From Pseudomonadota bacterium (GTDB taxonomy: Bacteria > Pseudomonadota > Gammaproteobacteria > Xanthomonadales > Ahniellaceae): DNA of 64,000 nt. Positions 39,832 to 48,437 of this stretch are shown piece after piece. The DNA is taken from the NCBI GenBank assembly GCA_022843465.1, contig JALHNO010000001.1, forward strand, positions 424,408 through 488,407. The letters run 5' to 3'. The stretch's first letter is position 1, and every line of letters begins with the position of its first letter. Under the pieces are notes generated by a model. The model worked only from the letters and a program-made list of their open reading frames with translations, did not search any database and was not told the DNA's origin. The position numbers and the translations under genes were made by a program.

Positions 39832-40896
39832 CTAAGGGCGCCTGGATGCCGCCGCGCGCGCCTGCTCCAGTGCCTCGGTGATCGCCGCGATCACGATCTC
39901 TGGCTGATCGACATGCAGATCATGCGAGGCCTGTGCAACGCTGATGCGCCGGGTCTGGGTACTCAGCGCGGCAATCTGCTCATGAGTACGCTGGTGCGCG
40001 GCCTCGAGCACTGCACGGTCGGCTGGCTCGGCCTGCGCATAGGGATTCGCAGTGCTGAGCAGATAGACCGGCAGATTGCCGAGGTTCGCATCCGCCGAGA
40101 TCGCCTGTTCAAACAGCACGCCATTCTCCTGCATGGTGGAGCCCAGCGTGTACCAGAATGCCGGGCGCAGCTTGTTGCGACGGATTGCTTCGTTCAAGCG
40201 CTCGCTGTAACGAGGATCGGGCCCACGCAGACACTGGGCCAACTCGGCCGCCGGTGGATCCAGCGCGTCCTGTTCGGCGGCCAGCGTGCACCGGGAAATG
40301 AAGGCGAGGGCATTGGCGCGGGCGTTGCGCTCACCTGCTTCCCAGGCAGCAGAAAACGCGCCGACCTGATGCTCAGGCGGATCGAGCAAGACCAGGGCCG
40401 CTACCTGGCGCGGAAACCGCTCGGCGTAACGGCGCACGATATTGCTGCCCAGCGAATGTCCCACCAGGATTACTTGCCCGCGCAGCTTGAGCGCTACGGT
40501 CAAGGCGCGCAGATCAGTGACTGCAGCGTCGACATCGCGCGGCAGTGGTCCACCATCGCTGAAGCCGAGGCCGGCCCGATCATAGGCGCAGACCCGGGTC
40601 AGTTCGGCCAGCGCGGGTTGGATGCCGGACCAGGTCATCGAATCCGCCAGCGCGCCGCTCTCCAGAATGATCGTTGGAGTACCGCGCCCTTCACAGCGCA
40701 CATTGAGCCGGCGTTGCGCGCTCACGCTCACCCATTTCGCGGGCTTTGCATAGCGATCAAGCGACTCATCCACGGATGGTGCGGCGCTTGCTGGAGCACT
40801 CTGCGCGGACGCGCCCGCCATCGGAAGCAGGACAGCGAGCAGGCAGAGCATCATTCGGGTGGGCACGGGCACGGGCATGGGCAGACCATTGATCAA
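39832..40896 (-). CDS. Exported alpha/beta hydrolase
   Basis: The 354-residue protein has an N-terminal signal peptide (MMLCLLAVLLPMAGASA) and an alpha/beta-hydrolase domain. The oxyanion region is IILESGALADSMTW, the nucleophile elbow is VGHSLGSN, and a late histidine lies in ASHDLHVDQPE. The family covers esterases, lipases and haloperoxidase-like enzymes; no substrate is indicated. The start is ATG 40896 or, less likely, one a few codons later (MPVPVP). The N-terminus is encoded by a small repeat of GGGCAC. It is a single gene on the minus strand. Confidence 0.85.
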   Translation of the reverse strand: MINGLPMPVPVPTRMMLCLLAVLLPMAGASAQSAPASAAPSVDESLDRYAKPAKWVSVSAQRRLNVRCEGRGTPTIILESGALADSMTWSGIQPALAELTRVCAYDRAGLGFSDGGPLPRDVDAAVTDLRALTVALKLRGQVILVGHSLGSNIVRRYAERFPRQVAALVLLDPPEHQVGAFSAAWEAGERNARANALAFISRCTLAAEQDALDPPAAELAQCLRGPDPRYSERLNEAIRRNKLRPAFWYTLGSTMQENGVLFEQAISADANLGNLPVYLLSTANPYAQAEPADRAVLEAAHQRTHEQIAALSTQTRRISVAQASHDLHVDQPEIVIAAITEALEQARAAASRRP

Positions 40897-41159
40897 AGAC
40901 CGAGCTTAGTAGGTCGCTCGTTAATCGGGTGTCAGCGTATCGGCGACCGGGCGCCATCGGGTCACGCCGCCGCTTTGGAAGCAGGTCCGCCAGCCACACG
41001 ACAGCGCCAACGCTGCGCAGCGTCAGCCGGTCGGCAGCGGTACGCGCCTGGGCGTCCAATACAGACGTCCAATACAGATGATGCCCGGTCGCTGCCAAGG
41101 AACTTCGGACTGCCTCCCATCGTCGCCTGCATCGGCGCCCGGCGGCTCGTCAGGTCGCT

Positions 41160-41462
41160 TCAGAACTTGCCTGCGCGCAATACCTCGACGTCGCTGATGA
41201 ACAGGATCATCGCGTAGTGGTCGTAGTAATGGTCACGCAGATGGGCTGCGAGTGCGTTCGCGGTCTTGTCATCGCAGACGATTTCGATACGCACATTGGC
41301 ACTGCGGTCCCAGCCGGCATTGCGGACCCCGCGGCCACCCTTGCCGCGCGCATCGGTCACGGTGTATCCGCGTGCGCCGAGCCGTTCCAGATCGGCGATC
41401 ACATGCGATTCCAGCTGCGCCTCGCAGATCACCGTCAACAGTTTTCGAGTTTCGGTCTGCAC
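41160..41462 (-). CDS. PII-like protein associated with SbtA (SbtB-like)
   Basis: A small (100-residue) PII-fold protein. It has the first strand LLTVICEAQLESHVIADLERLGARGYTV, a T-loop region DARGKGGRGVRNAGW and the second half NVRIEIVCDDKTANALAAHLRDHY. Its position directly after an SbtA permease (3-bp gap) identifies it as SbtB-like, a regulator that in cyanobacteria binds adenine nucleotides and gates bicarbonate uptake. It ends LRAGKF and lacks the C-terminal Cys-x4-Cys redox loop of cyanobacterial SbtB. The start is a GTG at 41462. The function in this heterotroph is inferred. Confidence 0.82.
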   Translation of the reverse strand: MQTETRKLLTVICEAQLESHVIADLERLGARGYTVTDARGKGGRGVRNAGWDRSANVRIEIVCDDKTANALAAHLRDHYYDHYAMILFISDVEVLRAGKF

Positions 41463-41465
41463 GAT

Positions 41466-42413
41466 TCAGGTACCTGTGGCATGGATCCGCGCGACCACGG
41501 AATGGTAGAGCGGAATGCCGACGATGATATTGAAGGGAAAGGTGACACCCAGGGCCGCTGCCAGGGACAGCGAAGGATTGGCCTCGGGCACGGACATGCG
41601 CATCGCGGCGGGTACCGCGATATAGGAGGCGCTGGCGGCCAGCGTGGCCAATACGATCGTGCCGCCGGCCGATAGCCCCAGCAACCAGCCCAGCGCGCCG
41701 CCCAGCGTCGCCGCGACCAGCGGAAACACGACCGCGAAGGTGACCAGAAACACGCCACTGCGCCGCAAACCGCCCAACTGGCTCACCGTGATCAGTCCCA
41801 TCTCCAGCAGGAACAGGGCGAGTATGCCCTTGAACAGATCAAAGAAAAGTGGGCCGATCGGCTGCACGCCGTCGACACCTGCGATCCAGCCGATCAGCAG
41901 GCCGCCGCTGAGCAGAACCACACCCTTGCCCAGAAACATCTCGCGCGCCAGATGTCGCCACTGATGGGAGGCGGCCCAGCCGCGTGCCAGTACGATGCCG
42001 ACCACGATGGCCGGCATCTCCAGCAGCACGACGAAGACCGGCATGTACTCCTCGTAGACAATGCTGCGGGAGCCCAGATAGGCGACGACCACGGCATAGG
42101 TACCGACACTGACCGAGCCGTAGTGCGCTGCGATGGAAGCCGCATCGGCGCGCTGCAATCTGCCGATGTAGTACAGCACCGGGTACGCCAGCAGGGGCAG
42201 CAGCAGACCCATGGCAACTACCGCAAGCATCTGCGGCGCCAGCTCGGAAAGGGGTTGTCGGGACAGCTCGACACCGCCCTTCAATCCGATCGCCAGCAGG
42301 AGCAGCATCGTCACGAATTCGTAGATGGCCGACGGCAGTCGCAGATCCGAACGCGCCAGCCCCGCCAACGCACCGAGGATGAAGAACAGGACAACAGGGT
42401 CCAGGCTGCTCAC
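41466..42413 (-). CDS. Sodium-dependent bicarbonate transport family permease (SbtA-like)
   Basis: A membrane protein of about 315 residues with ten hydrophobic segments and the SBT-family features: an N-terminal LDPVVLFFILGALAGLARSDLRLP, AIGLKGGVEL, HYGSVSVGTYAV and SASYIAVPAAMR. In cyanobacteria SbtA imports HCO3- with Na+. It starts at GTG 42413, whose GTGA overlaps the TGA stop of pyrC (42410-42412). It is followed after 3 bp by the PII-like gene, so all three form an operon. An ATG at 42470 would add 19 basic residues lying inside pyrC. Confidence 0.88.
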   Translation of the reverse strand: MSSLDPVVLFFILGALAGLARSDLRLPSAIYEFVTMLLLLAIGLKGGVELSRQPLSELAPQMLAVVAMGLLLPLLAYPVLYYIGRLQRADAASIAAHYGSVSVGTYAVVVAYLGSRSIVYEEYMPVFVVLLEMPAIVVGIVLARGWAASHQWRHLAREMFLGKGVVLLSGGLLIGWIAGVDGVQPIGPLFFDLFKGILALFLLEMGLITVSQLGGLRRSGVFLVTFAVVFPLVAATLGGALGWLLGLSAGGTIVLATLAASASYIAVPAAMRMSVPEANPSLSLAAALGVTFPFNIIVGIPLYHSVVARIHATGT

Positions 42414-43510
42414 GCGCCGGCCTCTCCGGGGCTGGCTTGAGCGGACGCCGGTTCGGGGACCAGTCGCCATTGCACGGGAGCGCCAGCGCGCAGGGGCACA
42501 ATGGCGGCATCGCCGTCGCCGATCTGCAGCGGGACGGTCCAGGGTGTCTGCTGCAGAACCAGCCGATCGCTATTGCGGGGCAGTCCGTAGAAGTCGGCGC
42601 CATGTTGACTGGCGAAGCCCTCAAGCCGATCCAGTGCACCCTCCGCCGCGAACACCTCGGCATACAACTCGATCGCCGCCGGCGCCGAGTAGATGCCCGC
42701 ACAGCCACAGGCCGACTCCTTGGCACGGCGTGCATGCGGCGCACTGTCGCTGCCGAGAAAAAACTTCGGATTGCCGCCAATCGCGGCCTGCACCAGCGCT
42801 CTGCGGTGTTCCTCGCGCTTGAGCACCGGCAGACAGTAGCTGTGCGGACGCAGGCCACCGACGAACAGGGCATTGCGATTGAGCAGCAGATGATGCACGG
42901 TGATGGTGGCGGCGACCCGCGACGGCGCCTGGCTGATGAACTCCACCGCCTGCCGTGTCGTGATGTGTTCCAGCACCACCCGCAGGCGCGGATGGCGTTC
43001 CAGCAGGGGTGCCAGTTCGCGCTCGATGAACACCCGCTCGCGATCGAACACATCGACCTCGGGATCGGTCACTTCGCCATGCACCAGCAGGGGCAGGCCC
43101 AGTTCCTCCATCGCCGTCAGCGCCGCCGTACATTGCCGGATATCGTGGACTCCATGCGCGGAATTGGTAGTGGCGCCCGCCGGATACCATTTCACACCGT
43201 GTATCTTGCCGCTCGACTTTGCCGCCCCCAGTTCGGCCGCCGAAGTGCCCAGGGTCAGATACAGGGTCATCAGGGGTTCGAACTGCAGACCCCTGGGCAA
43301 TGCCTGCAGGATGCGATCGCGGTACTGCAGCGCCTGCGCAGTTGTCACCACCGGCGGATCAAGATTCGGCATCACGATGGCGCGGGCGAAGCGGCGCGCG
43401 GTATCGGCGACGGTCAGGTTCAATAGCGCGCCGTCACGCAGATGCACATGCCAGTCATCGGGACGAGGGATTACCAGACGTTGGCTGGTCTCGGCTTCGC
43501 TGGAATTCAT
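42410..43510 (-). CDS. pyrC: Dihydroorotase PyrC (class II)
   Basis: PyrC closes carbamoyl-aspartate to dihydroorotate, the third step of pyrimidine synthesis. The 366-residue protein has the zinc motif DDWHVHLRDG, the carboxylated-lysine region GVKWYPAGATTNS, HGEVTD, LEHITTR, VHHLLLNRN and the aspartate motif GSDSAPHARRAKE. The length is normal for the class II enzyme. It is first in an operon with a bicarbonate-permease-like gene and its PII-like partner. Bicarbonate is the substrate of carbamoyl-phosphate synthetase, two steps upstream, which gives a possible metabolic reason for the linkage. Confidence 0.95.
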   Translation of the reverse strand: MNSSEAETSQRLVIPRPDDWHVHLRDGALLNLTVADTARRFARAIVMPNLDPPVVTTAQALQYRDRILQALPRGLQFEPLMTLYLTLGTSAAELGAAKSSGKIHGVKWYPAGATTNSAHGVHDIRQCTAALTAMEELGLPLLVHGEVTDPEVDVFDRERVFIERELAPLLERHPRLRVVLEHITTRQAVEFISQAPSRVAATITVHHLLLNRNALFVGGLRPHSYCLPVLKREEHRRALVQAAIGGNPKFFLGSDSAPHARRAKESACGCAGIYSAPAAIELYAEVFAAEGALDRLEGFASQHGADFYGLPRNSDRLVLQQTPWTVPLQIGDGDAAIVPLRAGAPVQWRLVPEPASAQASPGEAGA

Positions 43511-43749
43511 GAGGCTCCATCAGTGCGGTGAATGGTGCGCGGCCAGGCATGGCATTGAACCGGACTGGCCAACGCCGGCGGATCATCGCAGATTTGTCGC
43601 TCGGCTTCGCCTACTGAGCCGCTGGTGCGTGCGGATCCGAAAGGGCCGGTCGCGCCGCCAGCGCCGTGACCAGAAGCAGGGCGTTGTCATATCATTGACA
43701 TGTCGAAGCTGAATCGTTCACCTCCGGCGCTTGTCAGGGGTAATCATTG

Positions 43750-44394
43750 ATGGCTGCTGCGCTGCCTGCCAACGAAAAAGGACGTCTGCGTCAGCTGGAA
43801 CTGCTGCGGGTCCTCGACACCGCGGCCGACAAGACTCTGGATGAGCTGACGCGCCTGGCTTCGCTGGTCTGCGAAGCCCCGATCAGCATGATCAGCCTGA
43901 TCGACAAGAACCGCCAGTGGTTCAAGTCGCGCAATGGACTGGATGCTGTCGAGACGACCCGCGATGAGGCCTTTTGCGCGCATGCCATCCTCGGCGATGA
44001 ACTGATGATCGTGGAGGACGCCAGCAAGGATGTTCGATTCCAGAACTATCCGAGCGTCACCTCCGATCCCCATATCCGCTTTTATGCAGGCGCTCCGCTC
44101 ATTGTTGCCGGTGGCTACGGGCTGGGGACCTTGTGCGTGATCGACCGCAAGCCCAGAGTGCTCAATGATTTCCAGAAGAGTGCGCTCAAGGTGCTCAGTG
44201 TCGCCGTGGTGTCTCAGCTGGAACTGCGCCGCGCGCAGTCAGAGCTGAAGGCGATCGAGCAACTGCTGCCGATGTGTGCCTGGTGCAGAAGCGTGCGGCT
44301 GGAGGACAATTCGTGGAAGTCCCTGCACGAGTACGTGATGGACCACGTCGATGTTACCCACAGCATTTGTCCCGAGTGTGCCAATAGTCGCTAG
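43750..44394 (+). CDS. GAF-domain protein with C-terminal cysteine pairs
   Basis: A single GAF domain (residues about 10-165: LDELTRLASLVCEAPISMISLIDKNRQWFKS...YAGAPLIVAGGYGLGTLCVID) is followed by a short tail with two cysteine pairs, MCAWCRSVR and ICPECANSR. This tail is also found at the end of some response regulators and GAF proteins, where its role is unclear; metal or redox sensing is plausible. No output domain is present, so it may be a stand-alone sensor. The start is taken as ATG 43750 rather than the TTG three bases earlier. There is no operon partner. Confidence 0.85.
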   Translation: MAAALPANEKGRLRQLELLRVLDTAADKTLDELTRLASLVCEAPISMISLIDKNRQWFKSRNGLDAVETTRDEAFCAHAILGDELMIVEDASKDVRFQNYPSVTSDPHIRFYAGAPLIVAGGYGLGTLCVIDRKPRVLNDFQKSALKVLSVAVVSQLELRRAQSELKAIEQLLPMCAWCRSVRLEDNSWKSLHEYVMDHVDVTHSICPECANSR

Positions 44395-44467
44395 GGATAC
44401 CCGACCGGCAGAGTCGAAGCGATTGTGGTATTGCTGTCCGCAAAGGCCCAACAGATGGCGGTTTGAC

Positions 44468-44872
44468 ATGGCAAGAGTGACCGGAATCGGCGGTGTATTC
44501 CTCAAGTGCAGGGGTGATAGCGCTGCGCTGGCAGCCTGGTATCAGAAGCACCTGGGCATGCCCCTGGAAGACTTTGGCGGCGCCATCCTCAGGTGGCCGG
44601 ACGACCAGGCCGAGGACCAGGGTCTCACGGTCTGGCATCTCGCGGGCAAGGACAGCAAGTGGTTCAGCCCCAGCGAGTCGTCCTTCATGATCAATTACCG
44701 CGTCGACAATCTCGATGAGTTGCTGGCGCAGTTGCGCGCGGCCGATGTCGCCATCGTGGCCGGACCGGAGTCACACGAGAACGGCAAGTTCGCCTGGATC
44801 ATGGATCCCGATGGCAACAAGGTTGAACTCTGGGAACCGATGCTGTGGGATGACAGGAACAAGGGCGCCTGA
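44468..44872 (+). CDS. VOC family protein (glyoxalase/bleomycin resistance-like)
   Basis: A 134-residue vicinal-oxygen-chelate protein with two beta-alpha-beta-beta-beta modules. The first is GIGGVFLKCRGDSAALAAWYQKHLGMP and the second is NYRVDNLDELLAQLRAADVAIVAGPE, ending with FAWIMDPDGNKVELWEP. The final glutamate (ELWEP) is the usual metal ligand. The substrate is unknown; such small proteins include glyoxalases and many uncharacterised enzymes. It is followed immediately by a palindromic repeat array. Confidence 0.88.
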   Translation: MARVTGIGGVFLKCRGDSAALAAWYQKHLGMPLEDFGGAILRWPDDQAEDQGLTVWHLAGKDSKWFSPSESSFMINYRVDNLDELLAQLRAADVAIVAGPESHENGKFAWIMDPDGNKVELWEPMLWDDRNKGA

Positions 44873-44930
44873 TCCCTGGACCCTCGCCGGCATCCCTGCA
44901 CGATGCCCTCCCGACACCGCCGCCTTCAGC

Positions 44931-45314
44931 GTGGCATCTCACAGAGATGCCCTGCAGGGATGCGCTCTTGTGTAGGGCAAGTCTGTGACTTGCCATCTCA
45001 CCACCGCGACGGACTCAAGGCGGCATCTCACAGAGATGCCCTGCAGGGATGCGCTCTTGTGTAGGGCAAGTCTGTGACTTGCCATCTCACCACCGCGACG
45101 GATTCAGGACGGCATCTCACATAGATGCCCTACAGGCATGCGCTCTTGTGTAGGGCAAGTCTGTGACTTGCCATCTCACCACCGCGACGGATTCAGGACG
45201 GCATCTCACAGAGATGCCCTACAGGAATGCGCTTTTGTGTAGGGCAAGTCTGTGACTTGCCATCTCACCACCGCGACGGATTCAGGACGGCATCTCACAG
45301 AGATGCCCTACAGG
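44931..45314. repeat. Second 89-bp palindromic array (about four units)
   Basis: Units start at 44972, 45061, 45150 and 45239 after a half unit at 44931-44960. The forward hairpin is GGCAAGTC-TGT-GACTTGCC, while the inverted hairpin is GGCATCTC-ACA-GAGATGCC. Compared with the katG array, two stem bases differ on both sides of the forward hairpin and pairing is kept. It fills the gap between the VOC gene and ylqF. The few bases on either side hold no gene. Confidence 0.92.
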
Positions 45315-45370
45315 AAAGCACACTGCACCGGCCTCGCAGCCCGTCTGTTCAACCACTACCGACGGCTGCG

Positions 45371-46363
45371 TCAGCGTGTTTTCGGCTTCCGTGTCGCCTG
45401 CTTTTCGGCACGGCGCTCCTTGCGTTCCTGCTGATCGACACTGAGCGTGCCGTCCTTGAAGCGCTGCTTGCGCTCGGCCTTGAGGCTGGCCTGTTGCGCC
45501 GCTGCCTGATCCAGCCCGATCTGTTCCTGCTCGATCATCGCTGGGGTCTCCAGACTGATCCGGCCCAGTTTTCCACTGCGAAATTCCTTGATCAGGAGTT
45601 CGCAGATCTTGTGCATATTGAGCTTGCCGCCTGCCGCGATCGCGCCGCGCTTGACCGCGGCCAACTGCAGAAACGCGTCTTCGGTGTCGGGAATGGCATC
45701 GAGCTTGTAGCGATCCCTGAGCAGGTCGGGGTAATGGCGAATCAGAAACTCCGCTGCAAAGTACCCGACATCTTCGTAGTCCATCGCGGTGTCACGGATC
45801 GCGCCGGTGGCGGCCAGACGATAGCTCGCGGCCGGGTTCTCGACCTTGGGCCAGAGGATGCCCGGCGTATCGAACAGGGTGATGCCGCTGCCCAGATTGA
45901 TGCGTTGTTGGGCCTTGGTGACCGCCGGCTCGTTGCCGGTCTTGGCAATCGTGCGTCCCGCAAGAATGTTGATCAGGGTGGATTTGCCAACATTGGGAAT
46001 GCCGACCACCATCGCATGAATCGGCTTCTTGCCCGGGTCGCGCTCCGGAAGCATCGCCCGACACAGGCCCAGCAAGGACTTGATGCCCTCGGCTTGATCG
46101 CTTCGTGTCGGAAAGGTCTTGACGTTGCGTTGCTGCTCAAAATGCGCCTGCCACAACGCCGTAACCTCGGGATCGGCGAGATCAGACTTGCTCAGCACTT
46201 TGATGCAGGGCGTATTGCCGCGCAGACGTGCGATCGCGGGATTTTCGCTCGAGCCGGGAATGCGCGCATCCAGAATCTCGATCAGCAGATCGACCTGCGG
46301 CAGCAGTTCGATCATGTCCTTCTGGGCCTTGTGCATATGCCCGGGGTACCAGTGAATCGTCAT
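45371..46363 (-). CDS. ylqF: Ribosome biogenesis GTPase YlqF (RbgA)
   Basis: A circularly permuted GTPase that acts in late assembly of the large ribosomal subunit. In order: the N-terminal IHWYPGHMHKAQ, G4 KVLSKSDL, G5-like region, G1 VGIPNVGKSTLIN, G2 region, G3 DTPGILWP, then a C-terminal helical domain and a basic tail (KAERKQRFKDG...ERKERRAEKQATRKPKTR). The 330-residue length is normal. ATG 46363 (MTIHWYPGHMH) matches the family start; the open frame upstream to 46408 is not conserved. Confidence 0.95.
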   Translation of the reverse strand: MTIHWYPGHMHKAQKDMIELLPQVDLLIEILDARIPGSSENPAIARLRGNTPCIKVLSKSDLADPEVTALWQAHFEQQRNVKTFPTRSDQAEGIKSLLGLCRAMLPERDPGKKPIHAMVVGIPNVGKSTLINILAGRTIAKTGNEPAVTKAQQRINLGSGITLFDTPGILWPKVENPAASYRLAATGAIRDTAMDYEDVGYFAAEFLIRHYPDLLRDRYKLDAIPDTEDAFLQLAAVKRGAIAAGGKLNMHKICELLIKEFRSGKLGRISLETPAMIEQEQIGLDQAAAQQASLKAERKQRFKDGTLSVDQQERKERRAEKQATRKPKTR

Positions 46364-46786
46364 TGCGAAGTCCTTGATGGTGCGCGCCGACGTTCGATAC
46401 GGCGCCAATCACTCGCCGGCCGCGACCGCCGGATGGGTCATTGCTGGGTCGCTGGCTCGCGGGGCCACACTGAATCGCACATTGTCTGGGCGCAGCCAGA
46501 CAGGAATGGACTGCAGGGCGCGTGCCGATCTTCCCTCTGGCAGCCAGCTCATTGTTGCCCATGCTGCCCGCAATACAGGATACACCTGCGCAGCAGTGCA
46601 GCTCGGGACGACCGTCTGCGCTCTCGCCGTGCTGGCGGTTCAGTCGGCGCTCGACCTGGGCACGGGCGATGCCGGGAGGCCAAAAGCATGCTCGCGCCAG
46701 GACGCCTGATTTGACCAGGCTGCAGCGAGGGCGTAGCTTGAGCCTGCTGGCATTCTGCCGGCGTGTGGTATCAACGGGGGAACAAC
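46364..46786. other. Divergent intergenic region, no gene seen
   Basis: This 423-bp region separates ylqF and the exported protein gene. Several open frames cross it but none has recognisable composition or a ribosome-binding site. I see no strong hairpin. Confidence 0.4.
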
Positions 46787-47227
46787 ATGAAACAGCTATT
46801 TGGCTTGCTTCTGGTTCTTGTGATCGGCTTTGCGTCAAGGGTGTCCGCTGAAGAAGAGCGCAACTACACCGAAGGTCCGGTATCGGCCGTTACCTCAGTG
46901 AAAATCATGGACGGACAGTACGAAAACTACCTTGCCTACCTGGTGAAGACCTACAAACCCCTGTTGGAAGCCCAGAAAGAGGCTGGAATCATCCTTGGGT
47001 ACTCGATATTTGACGCGACCGCGCGCTCGCCCGACGAAGCGGACCTGTATCTGGTGGTGACGTATCCGAACATGGCCAGCATGGATGGATTGCAGGCGAA
47101 GACGGAACCCTTGCAATCGAAGATCACTGGTATGAACCGCAGCCAGGCAGCCGCCGCGTCCGCAGATCGAACCAGGATGCGTACCATCTTGGGTACCGAG
47201 CTCATTCGCGAACTGATACTCAAGTAG
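46787..47227 (+). CDS. Small periplasmic protein of unknown function
   Basis: The 146-residue protein has a signal peptide (MKQLFGLLLVLVIGFASRVSA) and a single mixed alpha/beta domain (VSAVTSVKIMDGQYENYLAYLVKTYKPLLEAQKEAGIILGY...YLVVTYPNMASMDG). This looks like a dimeric alpha-beta-barrel-type fold, though I cannot name the family. A GGGGGAACAAC precedes ATG 46787. It stands alone, with a terminator-like hairpin about 20 bp after the stop. Confidence 0.72.
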   Translation: MKQLFGLLLVLVIGFASRVSAEEERNYTEGPVSAVTSVKIMDGQYENYLAYLVKTYKPLLEAQKEAGIILGYSIFDATARSPDEADLYLVVTYPNMASMDGLQAKTEPLQSKITGMNRSQAAAASADRTRMRTILGTELIRELILK

Positions 47228-47250
47228 GCGCCAGTAGGCGGGAAAACCGC

Positions 47251-47280
47251 GCGCGCAAGGGCTTGCTGTTTCTTGCGCGC
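47251..47280 (+). terminator. Terminator-like hairpin
   Basis: GCGCGCAAG pairs with CTTGCGCGC (9-bp stem, 12-nt loop), followed by AATTT. It lies 23 bp after the stop of the small periplasmic protein gene. Confidence 0.55.
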
Positions 47281-47408
47281 AATTTCCCCGGATTCAGGCA
47301 CTGTGCTGCAGGCGGCGAGCAGCGAGTTGCCTGGATGGGGCTGCGCAGCAGCGCAAGCCAGAACTGTCTTGATGGACAGCGCACCATGGTCCTCCTGATG
47401 CATTGCGG

Positions 47409-47762
47409 CTAGGCGCTGACGCCAAGCAGGATGATCCATGGCGACTCGCGACGATCGTGCGCGACTGCGAGGTACAGCGTCCTCTCGCCAACCCGCCATA
47501 TCGCAAATTGAACGATGTCGCCTCGTGGAATCGCAACATGAAGGCCTTGCCCCCGTTCGCTTGGGTCGCCGAACTCCCTGGCCAGCAGGTGTTGCAACGA
47601 AGTCAGTCTTGCCGACACCCTGCGCTGCAGTTTCTGCACCCGATCACCGTCGTGCGCAGCGACGCTACCGCGAAGCTTCCGGGTCTCGATCTCGGCGCAG
47701 GCCGCGCCGCGCGCACAGACATACTGCATGGCCAGCGCAAGCAGATCAATGGACTCGGTCAC
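47409..47762 (-). CDS. Hypothetical protein of 117 residues
   Basis: The frame reads TESIDLLALAMQYVCARG, then a polar middle, then LQHLLAREFGDPSERGQGLHVAIPRGDIVQFAIWRVGERTLYLAVAHDRRESPWIILLGVSA. The second half has regular beta-strand periodicity and normal codon bias, which supports a real protein. I place the start at GTG 47762 with AGGA upstream; the open frame itself continues to 47936. The product is not recognised. It is convergent with the periplasmic protein gene and divergent from the EF-hand operon. Confidence 0.5.
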   Translation of the reverse strand: MTESIDLLALAMQYVCARGAACAEIETRKLRGSVAAHDGDRVQKLQRRVSARLTSLQHLLAREFGDPSERGQGLHVAIPRGDIVQFAIWRVGERTLYLAVAHDRRESPWIILLGVSA

Positions 47763-47928
47763 TACGGTCCTCGCCAATCGGCAGACTTCACGGTCCGAAC
47801 ATATCAGAGCTGGCGCGCTGCATGATCCGCAGCTGAACAAGCCGCGCCGGCAGCGACGGATTCGCCGCAAAGTCGGCGTTGAAGGGAATGAGGCAACAAG
47901 GCCTCGGCCCAAACCCAAGGACAACAAC

Positions 47929-48372
47929 ATGAGCAAGAAATACTGGATTAGCGGCGCACTGGCGCTCGCCCTGGCCGGCGTCGGCGTGGCGCAGGCGAAT
48001 GGCGATCGCGGATGCGGTCATCGCGGTCACGGCGCCGATGCGCACAAGCAGGCGGACAGCGACGGCGATGGCATCGTCACGGTTGCCGAGGTGCAGGCGA
48101 AGATCCTGCAGCGCGCGGTCAGCATTGACGCCAACAAGGACGGCACCATCACCATCGCCGAAATGGACGCACATCGCGAGCAGATGCGTGCCGAGCGCCG
48201 CGCCGCACGTCTCACCAGGCTTGACGCCGACAAGAACGGCAGTATCAGCGTCGAGGAATTCGTCGCGGCGAAGTCGGAGCGCGCAGCACGGATGGATCGC
48301 AATGCCGATGGCGTGCTCGACAGCAAGGACCGTCGCGGTCGCGGTGAACACCGCCGCGGTCAGAAGGAGTAA
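47929..48372 (+). CDS. Periplasmic EF-hand protein, first gene of a sigma-factor operon
   Basis: The 147-residue exported protein has a signal peptide (YWISGALALALAGVGVAQA) and four EF-hand-type calcium loops: DSDGDGIVTVAE, DANKDGTITIAE, DADKNGSISVEE and DRNADGVLDSKD. The last is less canonical at its final position. It ends with a basic tail (DRRGRGEHRRGQKE). The gene is 42 bp upstream of an ECF sigma factor gene and in the same direction. That context suggests a calcium- or metal-binding partner of the sigma/anti-sigma system, which is inference. Confidence 0.88.
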   Translation: MSKKYWISGALALALAGVGVAQANGDRGCGHRGHGADAHKQADSDGDGIVTVAEVQAKILQRAVSIDANKDGTITIAEMDAHREQMRAERRAARLTRLDADKNGSISVEEFVAAKSERAARMDRNADGVLDSKDRRGRGEHRRGQKE

Positions 48373-48377
48373 CACCG

Positions 48378-48437
48378 ATGCGGGGTGTCGAAGCATCGGC
48401 ATCCCGCATAGGTCATGATGGCCATCACCGTCCGTGA
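48378..48437 (+). CDS. Candidate 19-codon leader peptide overlapping the sigma factor start
   Basis: A canonical ribosome-binding site AAGGAG (48364-48369), lying in the end of the EF-hand gene, is spaced 8 bp from an ATG at 48378. That ATG opens a frame of 19 codons ending TGA at 48435-48437, 20 bp inside the sigma gene and in a different frame. The sigma ATG at 48415 has no comparable site of its own. The arrangement suggests translational coupling or attenuation. It could also be chance. Confidence 0.35.
   Translation: MRGVEASASRIGHDGHHRP

Noticed and set aside
46374..46763. Plus-strand open frames between ylqF and the periplasmic protein gene
   Set aside because: Arg/Ser/Pro-rich shadow composition, no start signal and no domain.
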